The notes beneath the pieces are model-generated. The model was given only the letters and a program-made list of their open reading frames with translations. It was not told where the DNA came from and made no database searches. A DNA stretch of 64,000 bases. Origin: Christiangramia oceanisediminis. Its GTDB lineage: Bacteria; Bacteroidota; Bacteroidia; Flavobacteriales; Flavobacteriaceae. The stretch spans positions 248,001 to 312,000 of the forward strand of contig NZ_JANCNS010000003.1 of assembly GCF_022570735.2 (NCBI RefSeq), in the 5' to 3' direction. The position numbers and the translations under genes were made by a program. The number at the start of each line of letters is the position of its first letter. The first letter of the stretch is position 1. Below are positions 43,096 through 51,550 of the stretch, one piece after another.

Positions 43096-44964
43096 ATGGA
43101 AGAAAAGAAAATTGATATTCAATCCATAATTGGATTTTTACTGATTGGAGGGATCCTGTTATGGATGCTTTACAATAATACGCCTGAAGATACTGTAACC
43201 GAGGAGGAAGCTGCGCAAACCGAGCAGATCGTTGACGCTAACGAAGAACCTGAAACCACTTCAGAAAGAGAAGACTCGGTTGCCGGGAATGATTCGGCTG
43301 CATTGGTGAACGCCCAGCGCAGGCTTGGAGCTTTTGGTTATTCTGAAACCCTCGCTTCGGCGCAGGGAGGGACCACGACCATCGAAAATGATGTTCTGGA
43401 ATTAAAGGTATCCAATAAAGGTGGTTATATCGAGGAAGCGAGATTAAAGAATTATAAAACCTATGATTCCATCCCGGTTTATTTAGTAAAAGATGGTAAT
43501 GCCTCTTTGAATATGAGCTTTTCCACGACAGACGGAAGAACCCTCAACACAGAAAACCTGTTTTTTGAACCGGAGTTAACCGAAAATAACGGCAACCAGA
43601 TCCTTTCGATGAAATTAAAAGTTTCAGAAAATGAATACCTGGAATACCGTTACGCTATGAGACCTGGAGAATATATGCTGGATTTCAGCATTCGTTCACA
43701 AGGTCTTACCAATGTTCTGAATTCCTCACAAAATCCAGAACTTAAATGGGATTTGAAAGGTTATCGACATGCTAAAAGTATCTCCTATGAAAACAGGTAC
43801 ACCGAGCTGATCTATGAATACGACGGAGGTGATGACGATTATCTGGGCCAGGGTGACCTGGAAGAAGATGAAGACACCAATATTAGCTATATCGCATATA
43901 AGCAACATTTCTTTACCTCCATACTTTTAACAGATAATCCGTTCCCTTCTGCACAATTCACTTCACGGAACCTGGTTGAAGATGAAGAAATTGACACTGT
44001 TTATACCAAATCTTTCGCCTCCACTATTCCTCTTGAACTCAAGGCGGGAGAATTGAATTATAACATGAACTGGTATTACGGGCCTACCGATTACAAGATC
44101 CTGAACGATTATGATCGGAATCTTGATGAGATAGTGCCTCTTGGTTGGGGAATCTTTGGATGGATCAACAAATATCTTTTCATTCCATTCTTTGCTTTCC
44201 TTAGTAGCTTTCTCCCAAGTTATGGTATAGCAATAATCGTAATGACCATCGTGGTAAGGATTTTACTATCGCCAGTCACCTATAAGTCATACCTCTCCCA
44301 GGCTAAAATGAAGGTTTTAAGGCCGGAGATCAACGAGATCAATGAGAAGTATAAGGATAACGCCATGAAGAAGCAGCAGGAGACCATGAAGCTGTATAGC
44401 AAGGCTGGTGCCAGCCCAATGAGTGGTTGTTTACCGGCTTTGATGCAGATCCCTATCTTCTATGCCTTATTCCAGTTCTTCCCTAGTGCTTTTCAGCTAA
44501 GGCAGAAGAGCTTCCTTTGGGCAGATGATCTTTCAAGTTATGACACTATCGCGGAATTACCGTTCCATATACCCTTTTACGGTGACCATATAAGTCTATT
44601 CCCAATTCTGGCTTCTGTAGCCATCTTCATCTATATGATGATGACCACGGGGCAGAACATGCAGGCGAGCCAGCAGCCGGGAATGCCAAATATGAAATTC
44701 CTGATGTATCTGTCGCCACTTATCATGTTGTTCTTCTTTAATAACTATGCAAGTGGACTTTCCCTTTACTATTTCACCTCTAACCTGATCACCATAGGTA
44801 TCATGTTAGTGATCAAATATGTGATCATAGATGAGGATAAGATCCATGCCAAGATACAGGAGAACAAGAAGAAGCCTAAGAAACAAAACAGGTTTACCAG
44901 GAAATTCCAGGAAATGATGGAGCAGGCTGAAGAACAACAGAAGAAACAGCAAAAAGGAAAATAG
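43096..44964 (+). CDS. yidC: Membrane protein insertase YidC
   Basis: Inserts inner-membrane proteins alone or with SecYEG. 622 residues: N-terminal membrane helix ('IIGFLLIGGILLWMLY'), an acidic linker, a large periplasmic beta domain (about 90-350), and the conserved five-helix insertase core with 'YGIAIIVMTIVVRILLSPVT', 'MSGCLPALMQIPIFYALFQF' and 'YASGLSLYYFTSNLITIG'. The C-terminus is a basic, Gln-rich tail typical for ribosome binding in Bacteroidota YidC. A terminator follows at 44988. Confidence 0.97.
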   Translation: MEEKKIDIQSIIGFLLIGGILLWMLYNNTPEDTVTEEEAAQTEQIVDANEEPETTSEREDSVAGNDSAALVNAQRRLGAFGYSETLASAQGGTTTIENDVLELKVSNKGGYIEEARLKNYKTYDSIPVYLVKDGNASLNMSFSTTDGRTLNTENLFFEPELTENNGNQILSMKLKVSENEYLEYRYAMRPGEYMLDFSIRSQGLTNVLNSSQNPELKWDLKGYRHAKSISYENRYTELIYEYDGGDDDYLGQGDLEEDEDTNISYIAYKQHFFTSILLTDNPFPSAQFTSRNLVEDEEIDTVYTKSFASTIPLELKAGELNYNMNWYYGPTDYKILNDYDRNLDEIVPLGWGIFGWINKYLFIPFFAFLSSFLPSYGIAIIVMTIVVRILLSPVTYKSYLSQAKMKVLRPEINEINEKYKDNAMKKQQETMKLYSKAGASPMSGCLPALMQIPIFYALFQFFPSAFQLRQKSFLWADDLSSYDTIAELPFHIPFYGDHISLFPILASVAIFIYMMMTTGQNMQASQQPGMPNMKFLMYLSPLIMLFFFNNYASGLSLYYFTSNLITIGIMLVIKYVIIDEDKIHAKIQENKKKPKKQNRFTRKFQEMMEQAEEQQKKQQKGK

Positions 44965-44987
44965 ACTGATATTTTTTATAATCAAAC

Positions 44988-45012
44988 GCCCCGCTAATGC
45001 GGGGCTTTTTTT
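44988..45012 (+). terminator. Rho-independent terminator of pyrG-yidC
   Basis: Stem GCCCCGC / GCGGGGC (44988-44994 and 44999-45005) with a TAAT loop and a run of seven T. Confidence 0.93.
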
Positions 45013-45081
45013 GTTCCTAATTCTAAGCTACTCCTGGTCCTGTCTACCAGGATATAAAACATTGTTGAATAATCTAAAAAG

Positions 45082-45114
45082 AAAAAAGCCCTGCAGTGTT
45101 GCAGGACTTTTTTT
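45082..45114 (-). terminator. Terminator of the FAS1 lipoprotein gene
   Basis: On the minus strand GTCCTGCA-ACAC-TGCAGGGC (one G-U pair) followed by six T. On the plus strand the same position is a C-A mismatch, so it serves the leftward gene better. It lies about 35 bp after the stop at 45148. Confidence 0.85.
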
Positions 45115-45147
45115 ACTCAAACAAATTAAGAAAAAACACATTTAAAA

Positions 45148-47049
45148 TTATTCGCTTGGCAGTAGGACGGTATCTATTGCATGTACAACACCATTCGTAG
45201 CCTGTACATCAAATGCAATAATCTGAGATTCTCTACCTCTCGCATCTGTAATTATTACTTCATCATTATCATTAATGTTAATTGTAAATGATTCGTCCTG
45301 CAGGTATGTGTCTACCTCCATTCCATCTTGTACCATATCTGAAGTTACATTAGCGTCTGTCACCACATGGTAAGACAACACTGCTTCAAGTAGATCTGCA
45401 TCAATATCTGCCAGACCAGAAACTCCTAATTCTGTAAGCAAATCACCGAATGCATCATTCGTAGGCGCGAATACGGTATAAGGCGCGGGCTCATCATTAG
45501 AACTCAATAGGCCTGCAAAACCGTAAGAATCTTCTCTGGTTAAAGCTGCAAGCAGTGTATCAAAATCTGGATCGGCCATGGCAAAGGTTGCAATAGTAGG
45601 CAATCCAATTACAGCGTCTACAGCATGGATAATTCCGTTATCAACATCTATGTCAGCATTTGTAACGGTAGACATTCCGTTAAGCATTACTCCATCATCT
45701 GTATTAACATATAAGCTAACTGTTCCTCCATCAGGACCAGCTTCGGCCATACTTTCAATATATGAGGTTGAAAGGTCAGTAGACATTATACTTCCAGCCT
45801 GCACGTGATTCATTAAAACCATGGTTAGCAAGTCATCTGGCACATCATCCAGACTTGCAAAACCATTGTCTGAAAGGAATGCGGCAAAAGCATCATTATC
45901 TGGAGCAAAAACAGTATACTCATCACTTCCATCTAAAACAGAGGTAAGTCCGGCAGCTTCCAAAGCAGCAAAAAGAGACGAATAATCATCATTGTTTTCA
46001 ACAAAATCAGCAATAGTATTGCTTTCATCACCACCATCGCCACCATCATCATCACCTGGCATCAATACAGTATCTATTGCATGAATCACACCATTGGTAG
46101 CCTGAACATCGGCTATAACTACAGTAGCCACTCTTCCCATTCCATCGGTAATGGTAACATTATCTCCAACATTAATGGTTAATGTAGCTCCACCGGCTGT
46201 TGTAACGGTCATACCATCCATAAGTTCATCTGAAGTAACATTATTTCCGGTGATCACGTGATAATTTAAGACTGCTTCCAGGGTAGCAGCATCGATATCG
46301 CCAAGTCCTGAAATTTCAAGTTCTGCAACCAGGTCTGTAAAGGCATCATTGGTTGGAGCGAAAACTGTAAATGGAGCAGGATCTGTTCCGTCAGGTGTCA
46401 TTAAAAGGTCTACATAATCAAAATCGTCTTCTCTGGTTAAAGCAGCAACCAAGGTTTCAAACGTAGGATCGGCAGTTGCGAAAGTTGTGATATCTGGTAA
46501 TGGAATAACAGCATCTACGGTATGTACCACTCCATTGTCTACTTCATTATCAGCCGATTGTACCGTGGAAGCACCGTTAAGTTCTACTCCACCATCGGTA
46601 TTGATATACAGACTAACAGCCTGTGAATCTGGCCCTGCCATCGCCATACTGGTATAATAACCGGTATCCAGGTCACCAGACATTATACTACCGGCCTGAA
46701 CGTGATTCATTAAGACCATGGTTAGAACACTTTGAGGTACCGCATCCAGACTCGCAAAGCCATTATCTGCCAGGAACGCATCAAAGGCTGCATTGTCAGG
46801 AGCGAAAACAGTGTACTCGGTGTCCCCGCTTAATTCATCGGTAAGTCCGGCAGCTTCAATTGCCGCAACAAGGGAAGTGTACCCGTTATCTTCGGCAAAA
46901 TCAACAATTGAATTTGATTCGCCAGGTCCATCATCCATTCCAACTTCTCCACCTGGGTTAAAATCATCATCTTCATCACATGCGATGAATCCAAAGCAGA
47001 GGATTAAAGCCATTAGGCTAAGTTTTGCATTTCTTAAAATAAAATCCAT
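45148..47049 (-). CDS. Lipoprotein with four fasciclin (FAS1) domains
   Basis: A 633-residue, strongly acidic lipoprotein (lipobox 'CFGFIAC', then 'DEDDDFNPGG'). It holds four FAS1 domains at about residues 46-180, 190-335, 348-480 and 485-632, each with the H1/H2 patterns ('YTVFAPDNAAFDAFL', 'GVVHTVDAVI'). Domains 1-2 and 3-4 form two copies of one module: 'NHVQAGSIMSGDLDTGYYTS' against 'NHVQAGSIMSTDLSTSYIES', and 'LVAALTREDDFDY' against 'LLAALTREDSYGF'. A Gly/Asp linker joins the modules. Such proteins mediate adhesion; the Asp-rich tail after Cys is compatible with surface display in Bacteroidota. Confidence 0.93.
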   Translation of the reverse strand: MDFILRNAKLSLMALILCFGFIACDEDDDFNPGGEVGMDDGPGESNSIVDFAEDNGYTSLVAAIEAAGLTDELSGDTEYTVFAPDNAAFDAFLADNGFASLDAVPQSVLTMVLMNHVQAGSIMSGDLDTGYYTSMAMAGPDSQAVSLYINTDGGVELNGASTVQSADNEVDNGVVHTVDAVIPLPDITTFATADPTFETLVAALTREDDFDYVDLLMTPDGTDPAPFTVFAPTNDAFTDLVAELEISGLGDIDAATLEAVLNYHVITGNNVTSDELMDGMTVTTAGGATLTINVGDNVTITDGMGRVATVVIADVQATNGVIHAIDTVLMPGDDDGGDGGDESNTIADFVENNDDYSSLFAALEAAGLTSVLDGSDEYTVFAPDNDAFAAFLSDNGFASLDDVPDDLLTMVLMNHVQAGSIMSTDLSTSYIESMAEAGPDGGTVSLYVNTDDGVMLNGMSTVTNADIDVDNGIIHAVDAVIGLPTIATFAMADPDFDTLLAALTREDSYGFAGLLSSNDEPAPYTVFAPTNDAFGDLLTELGVSGLADIDADLLEAVLSYHVVTDANVTSDMVQDGMEVDTYLQDESFTININDNDEVIITDARGRESQIIAFDVQATNGVVHAIDTVLLPSE

Positions 47050-47136
47050 AATTTCTTGTTTTAGTTTAGTGAGTTCTCATACTTAGCGTAAATGTAAACT
47101 CAAAACGAACCAAAATATGTTTAATATTTGTTAATT

Positions 47137-47802
47137 ATGATTAAACAGCCGTTAATTTGTTTGGTATTTACCTTAATAACAACCAGTTATAACGCCCAAA
47201 TCAATCAGTTAGACGACGATGGACGTAGAAATGGGCCCTGGAAAGTCAATTTTGAAGGTACCGATGAGCCAAAATTTGAAGGTAATTTTGAAAATGGAAA
47301 AGAGGTAGGAATCTTCAAATTCTATAAAAAGGGGTTCTATGATCATCCTGCCGCTATAATGGATTTTGGTAAAGGCCAGGACTCGGTTAAAGTCACTTAT
47401 TATACTCAGAAAGGAGAACCTATTAGTGAGGGCAGGATGTTAGACCGCAAAAGAGAAGGCAAATGGGTGTATTATCACCAGAATTCAGATAGCATCATGA
47501 TGATCGAAAATTATAAGAATGATCTGCTTAACGGCCTCCAGGAAACATATTATCCAAATGGGCAGCTTGCCGAAAAGACTTCTTACCTGGAAGGAAAAAA
47601 ACATGGTGAGAGCCTTATTTATACCGAAAAAGGTCAGTTAACCAAACAACTTCGATACAGAAACGGGGAATTACACGGGCCTGCTATATATTTTGATCCT
47701 AAGGGGCTTAAACAAATGGAAGGCCAGTATGTAGAAGGAAAAAAGTCTGGCACCTGGAAATATTATACTGATGGAAAATTTGATCGGGAAGAAAATCATT
47801 GA
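47137..47802 (+). CDS. Exported MORN-variant repeat protein (YwqK-like)
   Basis: A 221-residue exported protein (signal 'LVFTLITTSYNAQ'). It is built from 'toxin-antitoxin system YwqK'-type MORN-variant repeats: 'NGPWKVNFEGTDEPKFEGNF', 'REGKWVYYHQNSDSIMMIEN', 'NGLQETYYPNGQLAEKTSYL', 'HGESLIYTEKGQLTKQLRY' and 'SGTWKYYTDGKFDREE'. There is no toxin gene beside it, so the antitoxin label should not be applied. The start ATG at 47137 is preferred over the TTG at 47128 because it fits the signal. Function is unknown. Confidence 0.87.
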   Translation: MIKQPLICLVFTLITTSYNAQINQLDDDGRRNGPWKVNFEGTDEPKFEGNFENGKEVGIFKFYKKGFYDHPAAIMDFGKGQDSVKVTYYTQKGEPISEGRMLDRKREGKWVYYHQNSDSIMMIENYKNDLLNGLQETYYPNGQLAEKTSYLEGKKHGESLIYTEKGQLTKQLRYRNGELHGPAIYFDPKGLKQMEGQYVEGKKSGTWKYYTDGKFDREENH

Positions 47803-47844
47803 AACTTAAAATTAAATATCTTAGCAACCTAAAACCAGTAAATC

Positions 47845-48252
47845 ATGAAAAAGCTTTTAATTCTATTTTTATCGCTTAGTTTATTTACCGCCTGTAGCGA
47901 TGATGACGATGCAACTACAGATGACGGAATGGAGATCGTTGGAAAATGGTACCTGATAGACGTAAGGACGAGCGCCACGCAAAATACGCTTACAGATTGC
48001 AACCAGAACTCATTCATCCAGTTCAATGCAGATAATACTGCTTCTTCTGAATTTTACGAAAATGTTGAAGGAGGAGGTTGTGAACTTGACGGCGATAATG
48101 ATGGTGTTTGGGCTTACCTGGGAAATAGTCGTTACCAGTTCTTTATTCCTGAATTAGGAAATCAAACCGGAACTGTTAATTTCACTGGTGATTCTCAGTT
48201 TATCTTCACCAGTCCCGAACTCCCTGGAATTGAAGTAGTCTTCGAAAAATAA
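47845..48252 (+). CDS. Lipocalin-like lipoprotein
   Basis: A 135-residue lipoprotein (lipobox 'SLFTAC', followed by 'SDDDDATTDDG'). The mature part is a short beta-barrel opening with 'IVGKWYLIDVRTSATQ', the G-x-W of lipocalin-like domains in Bacteroidota, and has two cysteines ('TDCNQNSF' and 'GGGCELDGD') that may form a disulfide. The ligand is unknown. A terminator follows at 48276. Confidence 0.85.
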   Translation: MKKLLILFLSLSLFTACSDDDDATTDDGMEIVGKWYLIDVRTSATQNTLTDCNQNSFIQFNADNTASSEFYENVEGGGCELDGDNDGVWAYLGNSRYQFFIPELGNQTGTVNFTGDSQFIFTSPELPGIEVVFEK

Positions 48253-48275
48253 AATTTCAAGGTAATGGAAATATT

Positions 48276-48299
48276 AGGTGGCTTTCGCCACCTTTTTTT
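48276..48299 (+). terminator. Rho-independent terminator after the lipocalin-like gene
   Basis: Stem AGGTGGC / GCCACCT (48276-48282 and 48287-48293) with a TTTC loop, followed by TTTTTT. Confidence 0.9.
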
Positions 48300-48305
48300 A
48301 TTTCG

Positions 48306-48313
48306 TAATTTTG
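48306..48313 (+). promoter_or_regulatory. Candidate -7 box of mnmA
   Basis: TAATTTTG matches TAnnTTTG exactly, 46 bp before the mnmA ATG and directly after the preceding terminator. The -33 position has TTTC (three of four). Confidence 0.45.
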
Positions 48314-48359
48314 CTCCGTTTTAACCGACTTCCTTATCGGTAAATCCAAATTACAAAGA

Positions 48360-49547
48360 ATGAAAAAAGTTGTTGTAGGTCTTTCTGGCGGAGTAGATTC
48401 AAGTGTTACTGCATACCTTTTAAAGGAGCAGGGTTATGAGGTTATAGGTCTTTTTATGAAGAACTGGCATGATGACTCGGTAACCATTTCAGATGAATGT
48501 CCCTGGCTGGACGACAGCAACGACGCTATGATGGTTGCCGATAAACTCGGAATTCCCTTCCAGACCGTAGACCTAAGCGCGGAATACAAAGAACGTATCG
48601 TTGATTATATGTTCAATGAATATGAACGTGGCCGCACTCCAAATCCAGATGTACTTTGTAACCGGGAGATCAAATTCGATGTTTTCATGAAGATCGCTCT
48701 TTCCCTTGGTGCAGATTATGTCGCTACCGGGCATTATTGCCGGAAAGATGAATTTGAAGAAAACGGCAGGACAGTCTACCGACTACTGGCCGGAAAAGAT
48801 AATAATAAGGACCAGTCTTATTTTCTTTGCCAGCTTACACAGGAGCAGCTTGCTAAGACCCTGTTTCCCATTGGTGAATTACAGAAGTCTGAGGTTAGAC
48901 AGATCGCCGCAGAGCAAAATCTCGTTACAGCTGAAAAGAAGGATTCCCAGGGACTTTGTTTTATTGGAAAGGTAAGGCTGCCCGATTTTCTTCAGCAAAA
49001 ATTAAAGCCGAAAGAAGGAGTGATCGTAGAGGTACCTGCTTCCATTTCGGCCTACCAGGAAGAAATACCGAATTTTGATTCCAAGCTGGAAAAACTGAAA
49101 TACCTATCCAGGAAATTCGAATATCAGCCTGAAGACGGGAAAGTAGTAGGAAAACATCAGGGTGCACATTACTTTACCAAAGGTCAGCGAAAAGGGCTCG
49201 CCGTTGGCGGAACACCTGAACCATTGTTCGTGATAGATACCAATGTGGAAGACAATGTGATCTATACGGGGCAGGGAAAGGATCACCCTGGAATGTATCG
49301 CAAGGCTTTATTTATAGCCCCGGATGAAATCCACTGGGTACGAAAGGATCTTGAACTTTCAGAAGGCGATGAAATGAAACTAAAGGCTCGCATCAGGTAT
49401 CGTCAACCGCTTCAGGAAGCAACCTTACATCAAACTGCGCACGGCATGTATGTGGTTTTCGAGCAGGAGCAGGCCTCCATCACCGAGGGCCAGTTCGTTG
49501 CCTGGTATAAAGACGATGAATTGCTGGGCTCAGGGGTGATCTCCTAA
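48360..49547 (+). CDS. mnmA: tRNA-specific 2-thiouridylase MnmA
   Basis: Thiolates U34 of tRNA-Lys, -Glu and -Gln using ATP and a sulfur relay. 395 residues. The PP-loop is '[15 protein letters not shown]', the first catalytic cysteine is in '[12 protein letters not shown]', and the second (persulfide) in '[12 protein letters not shown]'. The central region '[20 protein letters not shown]' is an insertion common in Bacteroidota relatives, before '[17 protein letters not shown]'. The C-terminal beta-barrel ends in '[15 protein letters not shown]'. It appears to be a single-gene unit. Confidence 0.96.
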   Translation: MKKVVVGLSGGVDSSVTAYLLKEQGYEVIGLFMKNWHDDSVTISDECPWLDDSNDAMMVADKLGIPFQTVDLSAEYKERIVDYMFNEYERGRTPNPDVLCNREIKFDVFMKIALSLGADYVATGHYCRKDEFEENGRTVYRLLAGKDNNKDQSYFLCQLTQEQLAKTLFPIGELQKSEVRQIAAEQNLVTAEKKDSQGLCFIGKVRLPDFLQQKLKPKEGVIVEVPASISAYQEEIPNFDSKLEKLKYLSRKFEYQPEDGKVVGKHQGAHYFTKGQRKGLAVGGTPEPLFVIDTNVEDNVIYTGQGKDHPGMYRKALFIAPDEIHWVRKDLELSEGDEMKLKARIRYRQPLQEATLHQTAHGMYVVFEQEQASITEGQFVAWYKDDELLGSGVIS

Positions 49548-49662
49548 TTCTTGTTTAATACCTAAAATTTCGATTTAAAATCAGATTTCCGGCTTTTCCG
49601 GCGGAATTTATATTGTTAAGTTTGAACTGAATTAGAAGATCACTTTAATCTATAATTAGATC

Positions 49663-50610
49663 ATGTTCGAAAACAATAGAATCACCAAACTTTTTGATAT
49701 AGAATATCCTCTCATCCAGGCCGGAATGATCTGGGCCAGCGGATGGAAACTGGCAAGCGCGGTTTCCAATGCAGGAGGCCTGGGTATCATTGGGTCAGGG
49801 TCTATGTATCCCGAAGTTTTAAGGGAACACATCCAGAAGTGTAAAAAAGCTACCGATAAACCTTTCGGGGTAAATGTGCCCATGTTATATCCGCAGATCG
49901 AAGAGATCATACAGATCATTATCGAAGAAAAAGTGGAAATTGTTTTCACATCGGCCGGAAATCCGAAAACCTGGACTTCAAAACTCCAGGAAAATGGAAT
50001 AAAAGTAGTGCATGTTGTTAGCAGTGTAAAGTTCGCATTAAAATCCCAGGAAGCAGGTGTGGATGCAGTGGTTGCCGAAGGATTTGAAGCCGGAGGTCAT
50101 AACGGGCGGGATGAAACAACCACATTTACGCTCATTCCAATGGTCCGGGAAAAGATAGAAATTCCGTTAATTGCTGCAGGTGGAATTGGTTCCGGGCAAG
50201 GAATGCTGGCAGCTATGGTGCTCGGCGCCGACGCGGTCCAGGTTGGAAGCAGGTTTGTTGCCACTCCCGAAGCGTCTTCCCATCAGAATTTCAAGGAAAT
50301 GGTCGTGAATGCCCAGGAAGGCGATACAGTGTTAACCCTTAAGGAATTAGCACCGGTGCGATTGTTAAAAAACAAATTCTTCGAACAGGTTCAGGATCTT
50401 TATACAAAATCACCCAGCAAGGAAGATCTTAAAGAATTACTGGGCAGAGCTCGTGCGAAAAAGGGAATGTTTGAAGGTGATCTGGAGGAAGGGGAATTGG
50501 AAATAGGCCAGATTTCAGGACTTATAAATGAGATCAAACCGGCCGCCCAGATCGTAAAGGAAATGATTTCAGATTTTGAAAAAGCCCGAAAGGAAGTTCA
50601 GAATTACTAA
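49663..50610 (+). CDS. Nitronate monooxygenase (NPD family)
   Basis: FMN-dependent TIM-barrel enzyme of 315 residues that oxidises nitronates such as propionate-3-nitronate. Landmarks are 'YPLIQAGMIWASGWKLASAV', 'VVAEGFEAGGHNGRDETTTF' with the catalytic His, 'IAAGGIGSGQGMLAAMVLGA' for the FMN phosphate and 'AVQVGSRFVATPEAS'. The enoyl-reductase FabK shares this fold, and relatives are often mislabelled, but the motif order fits the nitronate class. It converges with and slightly overlaps (4 bp) the DUF922 gene. Confidence 0.9.
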   Translation: MFENNRITKLFDIEYPLIQAGMIWASGWKLASAVSNAGGLGIIGSGSMYPEVLREHIQKCKKATDKPFGVNVPMLYPQIEEIIQIIIEEKVEIVFTSAGNPKTWTSKLQENGIKVVHVVSSVKFALKSQEAGVDAVVAEGFEAGGHNGRDETTTFTLIPMVREKIEIPLIAAGGIGSGQGMLAAMVLGADAVQVGSRFVATPEASSHQNFKEMVVNAQEGDTVLTLKELAPVRLLKNKFFEQVQDLYTKSPSKEDLKELLGRARAKKGMFEGDLEEGELEIGQISGLINEIKPAAQIVKEMISDFEKARKEVQNY

Positions 50611-51152
50611 CTTTTGAATTTTTCCAGACTATCAAGTTCAGCTTTAATGAATTGGAGCCAGCGCTTTTCGGCCCCGGCGTTTTCGCTATGATTGGTTTCC
50701 CTGTCAAAGGCTTGCTGCATGGCCTTTCGATCGGCCTCGAATTTATTGGTTAACCGCTTCATGTCCTGCCTGATGTTTCTTCCAATTTCATATTCGCTAA
50801 GGGCTTTCCGGAATTTTCGCGCATGAATTTCTGAAATATCGAAATGCGCCTGTTCATGGGCCAGCAACTCATCTGATTCATCAATATCATCCTGCACCCA
50901 GGATCGATTCGGGTCAAAGTAGGCCTTTACTTCATATTCGAAAACGGGCTTTCCGGAAGCGGTGCTGTAATTCCAGCCAAGACTGATCCCTGAATTGGTA
51001 TTGGCCGAAAAATCATGATCTGCTTCAGGTTCTGCTCTAAAATCAGCCCAGGTCAATGGTCTGTCTTCAGTCCAGAAAATACGTTCGTCCTTTTCCTGTG
51101 CCTGCGCGAACAGGTTTAGAAAAAATAAGAAGACAAAAGCGGTGATTTTCAT
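50607..51152 (-). CDS. Exported DUF922 HExxH protein
   Basis: A 181-residue exported protein (signal ends 'LNLFAQAQ') of the DUF922 family, a putative zinc-dependent protease. It has 'RPLTWADFRAEPEADHDFSA', common to the family, and the zinc motif 'ELLAHEQAHFDISEIHARKF' (H-E-x-x-H). The C-terminal half is a helical, charged region. The ATG overlaps the stop of the OsmC gene by 4 bp, so it is the last gene of the guaA operon. Confidence 0.88.
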   Translation of the reverse strand: MKITAFVFLFFLNLFAQAQEKDERIFWTEDRPLTWADFRAEPEADHDFSANTNSGISLGWNYSTASGKPVFEYEVKAYFDPNRSWVQDDIDESDELLAHEQAHFDISEIHARKFRKALSEYEIGRNIRQDMKRLTNKFEADRKAMQQAFDRETNHSENAGAEKRWLQFIKAELDSLEKFKS

Positions 51153-51550
51153 GAATAGCTAAAGGAAATGTTCTTTTGAATGTCGGGATGCAAACTGTGA
51201 AGTACAGGACAGTTTCTGGCGGTATTCTCGAGTATCTTATTGTTCTTTTCTCCGAAGGAGGCAGAAAAATTTATCTCAATATCGATCTGTGAGATCCTTC
51301 TTGGATCTGCCGCCATGGTTTTCAAAACCTTTGCAGAAGTACCATTTAATTCTACACCAAGGTCTCTCGCTTTTATCCCCATTACGGTAAGCATACAGGT
51401 AGCCAGAGCGTTCGCCACCGTATCGGTTGGAGAAAAAGCCTCCCCTTTTCCATGGTTATCAACCGGCGCATCAGTGATCATTTTTGAACCGCTTTGTAGG
51501 TGAACCGATTCGGTTCTTAGATCTCCGAGATATACAACTTTAGAAGTCAT
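51149..51550 (-). CDS. OsmC-family hydroperoxide reductase
   Basis: A 133-residue cytosolic OsmC/Ohr-fold protein. The two reactive cysteines are in 'VANALATCMLTVMGIKARDL' and 'TARNCPVLHSLHPDI', as expected for thiol peroxidases acting on organic hydroperoxides. Ohr proteins prefer lipoyl or bacillithiol-type reductants; the present one is closer to general OsmC. It overlaps the upstream LysM gene by 11 bp and the downstream gene by 4 bp, a tightly coupled set. Confidence 0.92.
   Translation of the reverse strand: MTSKVVYLGDLRTESVHLQSGSKMITDAPVDNHGKGEAFSPTDTVANALATCMLTVMGIKARDLGVELNGTSAKVLKTMAADPRRISQIDIEINFSASFGEKNNKILENTARNCPVLHSLHPDIQKNISFSYS

Noticed and set aside
47137-47802. Antitoxin of a YwqK-type toxin-antitoxin system
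   Set aside because: The MORN-variant family name invites this call, but the protein is exported and no toxin gene is adjacent.
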